NCBI GenBank assembly: GCA_033980235.1
Contig: CM067070.1
Coordinates: forward strand, 28,362,627 to 28,426,626
Direction of reading: 5' to 3'
DNA length: 64,000 nt
Source of the DNA: Diadema setosum
Lineage: Eukaryota; Echinodermata; Echinoidea; Diadematoida; Diadematidae
Shown: piece after piece, positions 12,956 through 37,144 of the stretch
How positions within the stretch are numbered: the first letter of the stretch is position 1
Layout: each line of letters begins with the position of its first letter
Translations under genes and position numbers: made by a program
The notes under the pieces: generated by a model
Database searches by the model: none
The model's input: only the letters and a program-made list of their open reading frames with translations
What the model was told of the DNA's origin: nothing

Positions 12956-13173
12956 CTGTAAAACCTGATATATTTGCAGCATGAAATTTTCACAAATTAG
13001 AGCCGACAGCCTTTTTTTGCGGCATGACATTTTCGCGAATTGCCACTGGCATTCAGTGTATATACTTGTACGTAGTGTAGACAAGAACCTTTGCATGCAT
13101 TTTAATTCCGCGAATCTTGGTGCTCGCGAAATTCGTGAAATTAAAATGCATGCGGACATTCCTCGTTTTACAG
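12956..13173. mobile_element. TA-flanked MITE with CTGTAAAAC ends
   Basis: TA-CTGTAAAACCTGA at the left and CGTTTTACAG-TA at the right. It has an internal inverted pair built on CATGCATTTTAATT and AATTAAAATGCATGC. A second copy is nested in another element at 39470-39612. Confidence 0.7.
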
Positions 13174-13577
13174 TATCGCTTCTGGCATAAACAACAACAA
13201 CAACAACAACAAAATGATGCCTATGTCTTGCTTCCGCTATGCATGGAAGACAACAAAGCAGGCACATAAAAATTTGCAACTGAGGCATGAAACAATGAAC
13301 TGTTTCCACTCAAAGAGAGACGACGATATCTTGGTAGAGCGAACAAAAATACACTGCTCCGACATTCCTTTGGGCCAAGGCGTAAAATGGACGAAATCTA
13401 GCATGGTCATCCACAGAGTTTAGTCAGTACACTGTGTATTGTGCATGGAGGACCAAAATTGTGACTATCTACAGTAGTTTGTGAGTCCATCACGGGAGGG
13501 CAGAGTGCTGTGGTCTGCTACTTGATTGGTACAATGTTGCAGCTGCACAGGGAAGGAGAGAGAGAGAAGCAAACCAG

Positions 13578-13670
13578 TTAACCCGTTGAGGACGAGTCCC
13601 GAGTATACTCGGGCAGGTGTCTATAGGAAATGCGTGTTGTAGCAAAATCAAACCGTCCTCAACGGGTTAA
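13578..13670. mobile_element. 93-bp piggyBac-like MITE
   Basis: It starts TTAACCCGTTGAGGACG and ends CGTCCTCAACGGGTTAA: 17-bp perfect terminal inverted repeats beginning CCC next to TTAA, the classical piggyBac arrangement. Inside is the 16-bp palindrome CCCGAGTATACTCGGG. Far too short to code. Confidence 0.8.
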
Positions 13671-13950
13671 TGACAAAAACTTCAATGTAAAATGATTTCG
13701 CAGAATTCAGGAAAAATACCAGTGTCATGGATGAGAGACATCTTGGGACTGAACTTTTTACTTCCTGTCTTCCTTTCCTTGCTTTTTTTTTGTTGTTTCA
13801 TTGTTGCATTCGTTTGTTGCATCAAAAACAGATCAGGCTCTATTTCTACTACACTTCAGTCACTGACTCCATTACAGCTCAAGTATAGATTTTTCTGAGT
13901 GTTACCAACCCAGCTTTGACAAAACCAGTTCCAAAAGACTGTCTCCTGAT

Positions 13951-13952
<2 letters not shown>

Positions 13953-13986
<34 letters not shown>
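13953..13986. repeat. GA microsatellite
   Basis: An uninterrupted run of AG/GA dinucleotides, followed by a short GAGAAGAGAA extension. Confidence 0.9.
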
Positions 13987-13989
<3 letters not shown>

Positions 13990-14392
13990 AGAGAAGAGAA
14001 GAGAAGATCATAATTGCACTGACCCCCATCGTTTCTATACAACTCTCAAAATAATTAACATCATCCACACCATGTCTTCACATAATTTTCTTCTTCCCCA
14101 TTTGTTTGGAGATCACCCCCCTCCCCCAAAAGAAACTAAAAAATGCAAAAGTCAAACCTGTAGACTACATTGTATTTGACTGGGTCACTCTGGCTGAAAG
14201 CAAGGGCCGAGTATGAAACAATTACCTGTATCATGAATCTAAACAGTCCCTGAAAACTTCTTATACATTGGCAATGTGTGACTCACAACCTCAAAATGTG
14301 GACACAAAAGTATTTTTTTTTTTACATTTTTTTTTTTTGTAACACCTTGTAGCAATGCATGCAGCCTAGGTTTTCATATCACAATTACATTA

Positions 14393-14566
14393 TACAAATG
14401 ATGCACAGGATAGAGTGTGTTAGTGATGGTGTGGCGCGCTCGAGAGTATTGACAATGGTGCGACATGCACGAGGCGCAGCCGATTGCATGTTTGCAACCG
14501 TTGTCCATACTCGAGAGTGCGCCGCACCTTCACTAACGCCACGAAATAATCCTGTGCATCATTTGT
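14393..14566. mobile_element. Fold-back MITE, ACAAATGATGCACAGGAT ends
   Basis: ACAAATGATGCACAGGAT at the left and ATCCTGTGCATCATTTGT at the right are exact inverted copies. Inner parts also mirror each other (GCGCTCGAGAGTATTGACAA versus TTGTCCATACTCGAGAGTGC), so the whole could fold as a hairpin. Confidence 0.8.
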
Positions 14567-14567
14567 T

Positions 14568-15048
14568 TTATAAAATGGGTCGAAAACTAACAGCATTATT
14601 CACGTACCTTTGTGGGTCAATACCAGTCAGCTACATGTAGCACTCGCTCAAAAGTCAAGATGTCCGAAGATGTTCGTCCCAAACATTTACGCACGTCGCA
14701 CTTGGAAATCCCGCACATAAGTACTGTACGTACGTATAAGAGTATACGTACGCCACATGTTATGCACAAGAAAGGCCGCCGGCTGTTGTGGCAGCCCGCG
14801 GCCCGAACTAGAAGTTGTTTACAGGATTGACAGCGCGTATAGTAACGCGTGACGCACTTGTAACAACTGATTGAGTGCGCACTGCTAATGTAAACATTGT
14901 GACGTACGTCAGGCCAGGGAGGTGGAAGAAAGACTCTTCTTAGTGCATTTACTAAGAAATTAATAATAAACTAATAAGAAATTAATGCATGCACACGTGA
15001 CTCATTTCAGCGCTTCCAACTGGCTACATTCTTGAACCCATTTTATAA
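14568..15048. mobile_element. MITE with TTATAAAATGGGT ends, abutting the PSMD9 stop codon
   Basis: The left end reads TTATAAAATGGGT and the right end ACCCATTTTATAA, inverted copies. A related element with TTATAGAATGGGTA / TACCCATTCTATAA ends lies at 32884-33265. The right end is 3 bp from the PSMD9 TAA (15052-15054 on the minus strand), so the 3' UTR of that gene begins in this element. Confidence 0.65.
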
Positions 15049-15051
15049 TTG

Positions 15052-18000
15052 TTAGTAATAAGAGATTCCATTATGATGGAAGAGATAAGACTTCCTAACG
15101 TACCCGAGGAGACCTCTTCCATTCCATGTCTGTGGAGTCAATGAGAGGACCACCTTATGACTTTCCCTTGTGACCACCACTCGCACTGATCTCTGAGGGT
15201 AGAGATAATAAAAACAGTCCCAGGACAGTTTAGGTAAAAAGCAAGAGAATATCACAGTAGCACAAAAACAGAGATTGGAAATCAAATACTGGTGCGTCAA
15301 AGAAGTCGTGGTTGAGAAAAAAAAAAGGAAAATAAAATCACGCTGTCAATAGTCGAGACATTTGACAATCTCATACAGACAGGAAAATCTGTCATAATGG
15401 AATAAAAAACATACATGTACTTGTATTAAAGTAATAGTCGCACACATCCATATTGAGTTGGTAGCTATATGGCTATATCTAGTCCTCAGCAAGTTTCTCA
15501 CAGACATGCTGTGCTTGGAATTTGAAATATAAAAAGAGATATAGATACAAAAGGCAACATTCATTAAATGCCATGTATGCTGACATACCTTTAAAAATAA
15601 GCAAGGTTTGCCTTTAATAGGCAAAGAGTTGCTGTGAATTGATCACATTCATACATAAATGTATAGCATACACTGTGAAGGAGGAGTTACAGAACTGTAT
15701 TTTGATCATAGCTGCCTGACACATCTGCTCATACAATGTATGGAATCAGTATGACTCATATTGAGAGAGAGAAAAAAAATGACTTCTGTGGGAATCGCAT
15801 TTGGTAATGATATGAACATTTTTTAAAGGACAAGTTCACCTTCAGAAACATAAGGATTGAGAGAATGCAGCAATATTAGTAGAACACAGCAGTGAAGGTT
15901 TGAGGAAAATTGGACAATCGATGCAAAAGTTATGAATTAAAAAAAATTTTGTGTTGGAACCGCTGGATGAGGAGACTACTAAGGCTCGTGATGTCACATG
16001 AGTACAACAGTATAAAGAAAATGTAAAGAAATTTCAACATATTTTCACTTGTTTCGCATAATAAAAGAGCACTTGACTTGCCTCTTTCTAAAGGCAATGG
16101 GAATAGTATTACCCATAACATATGTCAGTAATGAGTCAAGGGAATGTGTACTTTTTTTCAAAATATGAAACTTTGTGAAATTCTCATTATATTTTCCTTA
16201 TGCTGTTGTACGCATGTGACATCATACACTGCAGTAGTCTTCTCATCCAGCGGTGACTCCACAAAAACTTCAAAAATTCATAACTTTTGAACGGATTGTC
16301 CGATTTTCCTCAAACTTTCAATGATGTGTTCTACTAATATTGCTACATTCTCAAGGAGGGGTGGACAGTTGACTTCAACTTTGAGACAAATCAGTGAAAA
16401 GCTGATAGCTACAGATTAGATACCCTATAATAATTCTCATCAGACTTACCCCTTGACTGTGTTGGACAACTGGAGCAATATCCCGAATGCTCTTGAAGTT
16501 TGCAGATGTGACTGATCCGAATTCTACCAGTCTGTCACCCACTGCGAGACCCTGATGGGTATTTAAGAATACACAGAAGGAGGACAAAAATAAATCAACT
16601 GATGGACAGATTGCAGATACCATTGTATCTTCTGACTACGAGTCAATGTTTTTCTTCTCACACTGACATCTACCTGAGTTAAGCACAGAAGAATCAAACA
16701 CAGAACATGGAAGCTGCACCCTCCTCAGTCTAATGATATGCAATGATTATGATAATGTAACAAATATGCATATAATATGATAATTCACAATATGTAACAA
16801 AGTTAAAAACCTGAAGCTATTCAAAAAGAAACACAACTGAATTCAAAATAACAAATATGTGAAAATATGAAAATTAATATTTGATATACTGAAAGTTTTA
16901 TCTTTCATTAACTGGTTTCTCTCACAATTTCTGAAATTCAATTTCATGATTCTTAAGAAGCATGTGACCATGGTATTCTTTGCTTTGTTGAGAACCCTGT
17001 AAATGTTTACACCCTATTCCTTCTTTTAATTTTTTTTTTCATAATTTTCCTGCCAACTGACAACATTTTCCAGTTTTCTTCACTTTAATGTTCGCAACCA
17101 TATCATGATATCATGCTGGGGCACGTATTAGGGATATTGAGTGTGAAGATATCATAAAGACCAACCCTCAGAACAACAGTAGTTTCTCTGAACTATAAAA
17201 ACAAAGATACCCCCCCCCCCCCCAATTTGCAGGCACAAACCCTTGTTGGTCGTAAAGGAGTCTCCACCATGACTACTACATGCACCACCTTGGCACTGCT
17301 CCATAAGCCCCGTGTTGCAAGCTCTTCTCCCAACATGAGAGGCTGCAGTGCCGGGGTGATGGATGTAGTAGTCTTGGCGCAGACTCCTTTATGACCAACA
17401 AGGGTTTGTGCCTGCAAACTATCCGCCCCCACCCCCTGTTTTTGGTTTGTTGGTTTGTGATTTCTTTTTTGAATGCTTGGCTTGATACATCTTTAACCCG
17501 TTCTATACTGAATTCTGACATCTCCATAGACCCAATACACAAGGCACCAGGTTTACGTATGAAACAGGTTAATACAAGTATGGACATAGCACCAAAAAAA
17601 CTTACTGCCTTCTCAGCAGGAGATCCCGGTGAAACCAGGTCTACCTTGGCAAACGGAATGAGAGCCGCACCATTGCTGGACCCGTTTGTGACAGGGTTGT
17701 AGGTTCCTGCCTCACGCTGCTGTCTCTCAATGCTGTGCAGTGTGTGCAGTGCCTCCTCAATTTCCCGCATCAGTGCCTTGTGGTCATTCTGTAAGCCTGA
17801 GGGGAAGTCATAACATAAATGCATGCATATTTCACATTTGAACCTGATTTTGCTGCTGATCGACAAATTGCCCTACAGCGATGTAAATACCTAATTTCCC
17901 TACAAAATCAGGAAAAACCTTTTGATAGGGAAAGAGCTGGTCTAGATGAGAGCAAATTCTTGTGTATTCAGCAAAATCTATTTGTACTCATGAGGAAGGT

Positions 18001-19782
18001 TTAAAATGATACATGACCAACAAATGAAATCTTTAATAGGCGTCGTTCTTGCCCTATCTTCTCCTACTTAAGTCCAGATCAGAATAACAAAATAAAATCT
18101 TAGAGATTCAGCATGACTATAAGTACACATATTTTCTACTTGGTCATCAAAACTTCTTCATTGAATTGGACTGCAGAAGTCTTCACACAATTGGGTGTTT
18201 TTGGGGTTGATAATGGTGTCATACAATGTACGTACAATTGTAAAAATACCGGTACTCTCCATGAGTATCATATCATTATCATACGTATCATGATACAATA
18301 TGTTGATGTAGGACTTACTTAGTAGTAGGAGGATTTGCACTGTGTAAGCAAAATGGAAAAGAAAACAACCAGGAGAAAATGAACACATGCTCACATATTA
18401 TGTCATGTCTAGCTGTTCGGACTGAGTAGACATCAATGTCACTGCGAGGGTATCCTTCACTGTCGATCAGGGGACCGGTCATACCCACACCACCTTGCTG
18501 TAAAGACGGAATGAAGAAAATTAAAGAACACACCTTTTTCACAGTTGTTTCTAATGAATTAAATACTTTTCATCATACCATCATGAAAGTTTCCCTGCCA
18601 CATCATCATCACTATTCATTATTTGTTTCTGTAGATTATCACTGGCGTCGCTGTAAAAAAAAATCATTGCCAGATTGTGATATTACTTTGTAGATCGTAT
18701 GCAAACACCTTTGCCAAAATAAAGTTCAGCATTTGAGGGACACGTGTACAATGTAAAACAATAATAAATATAACAAATTAAATCCCATTAGATAAAGTTT
18801 GTGCACCACTAGTTGCCAACAACTGAACTCGAACTACACCTGTAGTAGGGGAGCGTACATATAAGACTGTAGTCTGTATGGGGGGTGTTGCACTAGAGAA
18901 CTATTCTTAAAGTTAAGAAGGACTTTAAGAACGACTGGTGATCAGTTCTTGTGCTGAATTATTGAGATTCTGATGAGTATAGAACATAAGAACTGACCAC
19001 CAGTCCTTCTTAACTTTAAGAACAGCTTCATGAAACACCCCCCCCCCCCCCCCCCCCCCCCGGTACGTAAATTTTATTCAAATTGTGATGCACATACTGT
19101 ACGACTAAACCCTTGGCCTTACATCTGCAGCTCGCGAACATACATGGTTGTACTACATACTTTTATTCAGGCTGGTCACAGTAGTCACACTTAAAACTTT
19201 TAGAGATTATTTGTAATCTGGGAAAGTAACAGAACAGTCATCATTCAAGCAAGTTGATTTGTGGTCATCGGTCACTCACAAAGTGACTCATGTGAACCAA
19301 TGACTGTTGGTACAAGTGCAGTGTTGACTGTTTAATATAAATGTCAATAAATTTAATTAAATGACTTTTTGGGGAGACATTTTACTTAAATTACCAACTA
19401 TGGGTCACAAATATTTACTTTCATGTGAGAGATGATTCACAATAGTGCCCTAAATAAGAATTACTGTTGACTGTTGTTACACTTGCTTGTAAGTAAAGTT
19501 TAGTCTAACTTTAAATCTGCATTGGCAACGACGGCGACGAAGACGCTAGACGTGGATTTAATTACACACGCAAAACATTAAGTGCGGGACTAATGCACTT
19601 GAGCAAATGTCGTGTAAGGCTAAGTCTCTGAGCTCCTCTCAAGTATCATGAAGATATTGACACAATGTCAAACTCACAGATTCCAAGACTTCAAACAAAG
19701 CTTTGATCTCCCGTTCGATGTCATCTTTCTTCGCTACTAAAGCCTGAGCTCGCTCTCTTGCATCTGCACTGGAGGCTGCCAT
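15052..19782 (-). CDS. PSMD9: 26S proteasome non-ATPase regulatory subunit 9 (PDZ assembly chaperone), five exons
   Basis: PSMD9 (p27, yeast Nas2) is a chaperone for assembly of the proteasome base; it binds Rpt ATPase tails. Minus-strand exons in order: 19782-19678, 18497-18395, 17796-17606, 16551-16450, 15192-15052. All splice sites are GT/AG and phases match, giving 213 residues against about 223 in human. The N-terminal coiled-coil region includes [15 protein letters not shown]; exon 2 gives the conserved [16 protein letters not shown] and VRTARHDII; exon 3 has QNDHKALM, then starts the PDZ domain with [16 protein letters not shown]; exon 4 continues [14 protein letters not shown] and VVQHSQG; exon 5 ends the domain at WNGRGLLG. 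The tail after GLLG differs from vertebrates. Three fold-back elements sit in its introns. Confidence 0.95.
15829..16373. mobile_element. Full-length palindromic MITE, family P (GGACAAGTTCACCTTCA)
   Basis: The left half starts AAAGGACAAGTTCACCTTCA and includes GCAGCAATATTAGTAGAACA and GCTGGATGAGGAGACTAC; the right half carries their reverse complements (CTCATCCAGC at about 16243, AACGGATTGTCCGATTTTCC at about 16289). PSMD9 intron 4. A second copy, split by about 3.7 kb of nested insertions, lies at 51483-55760. Confidence 0.8.
17226..17418. mobile_element. Nearly perfect fold-back element in PSMD9 intron 3
   Basis: TTTGCAGGCACAAACCCTTG at the left and CAAGGGTTTGTGCCTGCAAA at the right begin inverted arms that extend through GTTGGTC, AAGGAGTCT and further toward the centre. 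The complete arm is close to 95 bp, so an intronic RNA hairpin is expected. Confidence 0.85.
18882..19058. mobile_element. Fold-back MITE, GGGGGTGTT / CTTAAAGTTAAGAAGGAC arms
   Basis: GGGGGTGTTGCA, TTCTTAAAGTTAAGAAGGAC and ACTGGTGATCAGTTCTT on the left mirror AAGAACTGACCACCAGT, TCCTTCTTAACTTTAAGAA and a C-run ending on the right. The terminal G/C runs have expanded to a poly-C tract at 19038-19060. PSMD9 intron 1. Confidence 0.75.
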
Positions 19783-19877
19783 CTTTAAATGTTGTCACGC
19801 TCATTGAAACCATACGATCGCAGATGGCAGCAAAACATCGAGGAATTACATTTGTTTACGTTCACTGACTGAGCCAG
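19783..19877. promoter_or_regulatory. Head-to-head PSMD9/DCAF8 promoter and probable DCAF8 non-coding first exon
   Basis: The PSMD9 ATG (19782, minus) and a plus-strand donor-like GAGCCAG|GTAAGTG at 19877/19878 lie only 95 bp apart. Both strands carry a GATGGCAGC word: minus AAAGATGGCAGCC at the PSMD9 start and plus GCAGATGGCAGCA near 19823. These resemble the YY1 element AAnATGGCGGC found near transcription starts of ubiquitous genes. The plus-strand ATG opens a 14-codon reading frame ending before the donor, so if it is transcribed it is an upstream ORF. Transcription starts are inferred. Confidence 0.5.
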
Positions 19878-21085
19878 GTAAGTGAATTGACGTTCGAGAT
19901 TAGTACGTGCGAAGTAAGTGATTATTTACAGAAAAATGTCGTTTATTGACCCTTCTTTCCCATTCCTATATAATGTAGATGATGTGTATGTATGAATGAC
20001 TCCATTCATTTGTTCTGTATGTGTGATTTAAAGTGAAATGAGCTATGATAATGTAACTTTGGTTCATGATTTTCCTGCGTACGCGACACTTTGTGACATT
20101 GACCAGCCGTCGCGTATGACACAGTCGAAATTATGCACGTAAATGAACCAAATAGGTGTACACTGTACTTCATTGTGAAGTGTGTAGAGTGCGTTACCTT
20201 TGATAAACATGTTATGATTATCACAATGATATTTAAGGGGACATGTGTATAGAACTTCTATTTTCAGCCTCATTTGCCCCCCCCCCCCATAAAAATTAAG
20301 AAGGGACAAAAACAATGTTCAGGAGAGTGTTGGCAAAAATGCCAAGATATCAAGGGCAATATGATAAGGTGTATAGTATACTTCACAGGATGCCCACTTT
20401 ATTCCCTCCTCCCCTGTGTCAAGATAACTTTGGCAGGCCATTGTGTTGTCAGGACAGTGAATACATTGGTTTATAGGTGAACTACAACTTCGTACTCAGA
20501 GCATAAACAAATGGAAATACATAGTAAACATGGTAGGCCTAAATGCTTCTAGTTGAATAAAAAAAAAAAAGAAAAAAAAATGATAATGAAATAATTACAA
20601 AAATGCATCGTTTTTTAAATGAAAGAGCTGGTAGAAGTCTACATACATGTATCCTTCGAGGAATATCCTGCATTCTCCTTTGGAGCATGATGCTGCAAAT
20701 ATAGGCTGCTTTCACTTGTTAATTTTTCCTCCATCCACCCCACCCTTTAGTCTTTACAGTGCATGACAGTAATAAGAATTGAACAGAACTGCCTCCCCCC
20801 CCCCCCAAAAAAAAAAAAAAAAAAAAAATATGATGAAAAGACTGCAATCCAAATATAATAGCACTTTGAAACATTTTCATTACACATTATAAGCAGCTTT
20901 AACCCCTATTTATCCACTGCATTCTTACCTTATATAGTTTGCTCCCTGACATTTTCAATACATGTAAATAAGGCTTTGTAATAACACAACTTGTGTTGTT
21001 TTCTTTGTATACCCTATGAAAGGTACGCTCTGCAGTACTGGTCTAACCCAAGGTACTCCCAGCTAGTTATCATACGTCCATCAAG
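19878..21085. other. Putative first intron and 5' UTR of DCAF8
   Basis: No further gene is seen. It contains poly-C (20278-20288), poly-A (about 20808-20828) and AT-rich sequence. Candidate acceptors just before the DCAF8 start are TATGAAAG near 21022 and CCCAGCTAG near 21066. Confidence 0.4.
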
Positions 21086-35009
<13,924 letters not shown>

Positions 35010-35245
35010 TGACCGCTGTCTGCTCCACCGCTTCACGCTTTCTCTTGTTTGGCGAGTTTTTCGACTTGCATGCCACTGCACGCCTCACCTGTGACAACGG
35101 GTCCATTGCGGTGTCCGTTACAAAGCATGACTGAGTTAGATATTGACATCATCTTATATATTTTGCTGTCATCTATAAAAATCTGGCACCCTGCAAATCT
35201 GTTCATCTGATGCTGTATGTCCATTATTTTTTAAAGTAATAGGAG

Positions 35246-35251
35246 AATAAA
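35246..35251 (+). terminator. Candidate proximal poly(A) signal of DCAF8
   Basis: AATAAA about 240 bp after the DCAF8 stop codon. A second AATAAA lies at 35791-35796 and a distal one, with a typical spacing to a T-rich downstream stretch, at 43166-43171. Confidence 0.4.
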
Positions 35252-35790
35252 GGCTACATGTATGGTGGCAGAGCATTTGTCAATAGAACTGTGAAAAGCA
35301 TCTGAGTAAATATTGCCTTGCAAAATGTTGGTCTGTATTGCTTTGAAATTCGCAGTTATGAGGCTTGCCGGCAGATGGGTCAGCATCCAAAGTAACTCCC
35401 TCATTACTATTGACATCTTTTAATACATGATATCAGTGGCATTTTGTGATCATGGATTTGAAAGGGTTACAGTACTTTGAAGCTAGCGGCTAGCAGGTAG
35501 TCTTGGTCACAGACCACCCAGCTATTGAATTTCCAATGGTCATGAGGCTCCTATGCAGTCCCATCAGCCATTGTGCTGCGGAGAAATGTGTAAAAGTCTT
35601 TGAAGCTTGGCTAACATTATGTTGGACTTGGAAGGCAACCAGGCTAGCTGCATAGGTGAAATGGCTCAAATGACAAGATGGAACGTGCAACAAGGTCAAC
35701 AGTGCTGAAATGATATCATTGAGCCAATGTATGTGTAAGACAAAAATTTTGCAGTCATTCAAAGGAGATTGGCCTTACATGATTATGAGA

Positions 35791-35796
35791 AATAAA
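35791..35796 (+). terminator. Second candidate poly(A) signal of DCAF8
   Basis: AATAAA in GAGAAATAAAGTTT, followed by TG-rich sequence (GATTGTGTGTGTAAC), a favourable downstream element. On sequence alone this is the best placed of the three. Confidence 0.45.
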
Positions 35797-36121
35797 GTTT
35801 ATTTCTCCTGCATACAATCATTTTGATTGTGTGTGTAACAAGGGAGTCTGATCATCGTAAAGAGTTTCCTTTTTGACAAATTATTTCGATTTGTTGACAC
35901 CACCTCACATTACTGTAAATTGTACATCGCAAGGTAGCGCTGTCTATATTCAAAATGTTTGTCTTTTTTATGTATAATATGCTTGCTTGAGGTTAGCCTC
36001 GTGGTATTTCATTTCCAGTCAGTACAAGTTACGCAGCAGTTAGCCTGATCCGCGCTCTAATTTGTCGAAAAAGTCTGTAAGGGCGAGACATTGTTGTAGC
36101 TTGAATCAGGATTTTTTTTTT

Positions 36122-37144
36122 ATGCCTCCGCTACGAAGTGGCCGGAGGCATTATGTTTTCGGGTCGTCCGTCCGTCCGTCCGTCCGTCCGTCCGTCCGTC
36201 CGTACGTCCGTACGTCCGTCCGTCCCGTTTTGTTTTTGTCAATATCTCAAGAACCGTGCGGTGGTTTTACATCAAACTTGGTATGAGGGTATATCCTTGG
36301 GGGATAATACTTTGTGTGGATTTTAGGGTCACAGGGTCAAAGGTCAAAGGTCACAGATTATTTTGTGAAAAAAAATTGAAATTTCATGTTTTTCTCCATA
36401 TCTCGCAAATGGTTCAAGGTATCTTCATGGAACTTAGTATATATGTTTGTACCGATGGGCAGTGATTATCTAGGGAAGTTGGGGGTCATGGGTCAAAGGT
36501 CAGGGGGTCAAAGGTCAAGGTCAACTCCTCAAAATTTCACTACTTTCCTTAAAATGCAATATGCCTGAAGGTTTTTTTTTTTTTTTTTTAACTTAATGTA
36601 TTGCATGTATTACCCAATATATATTTTGGGGGAAGTTTCTTGCCAAAAGGTCAAAGGTCAAAATTTCAAGTGAAAGTGCTAAATTGCACTTTTTCCTCCA
36701 TATCTCGAAAGTAACTCAAGGTATCATCATGAAACTTACATATTTATGCATGTTCAACCTAACAGTGATTTTCTGTGGAACTGTGAGGTCAAAGGTCAAA
36801 GGCCAGGTTTAGATACGCTATTTTCCCATTTGATACTGAAATTATACTTTTTCTCAATACCTTGAAAATTACTCAATGCATAAACTTATAAAAGGGTCAA
36901 AAGTCAAGTAAAAATCATCAGTTGCCCAAATACCTGCACTCTGACATTTTAATCATTCATCCAATTAAACCTAGTTCTAGGAAAGTGAACATTCAGCACA
37001 TTTGTGTCAAACCTGTCATTTTGATATTTTGCCAATTGTGTGAAACTGTCATCACACATTGTCAAGACATTGTACTATAGACCTATTAGGAGAACCATGC
37101 ATTGTGGCGGAGGCATATCAGTAGCCGTAGCGATATATCTAGTT
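36122..37144 (+). mobile_element. ATGCCTCCGCC-family element (family R, copy 2)
   Basis: Starts ATGCCTCCGCTACGAAGTGG, then CGGAGGCAT and a (CCGT)n tract (36166-36225). Carries AGGTCA repeats near 36336-36352, 36493-36523 and 36647-36660, and ends ATTGTGGCGGAGGCAT, GTAGCCGTAGCGAT, ATCTAGTT. Shorter than copies 1 and 3. Confidence 0.8.
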
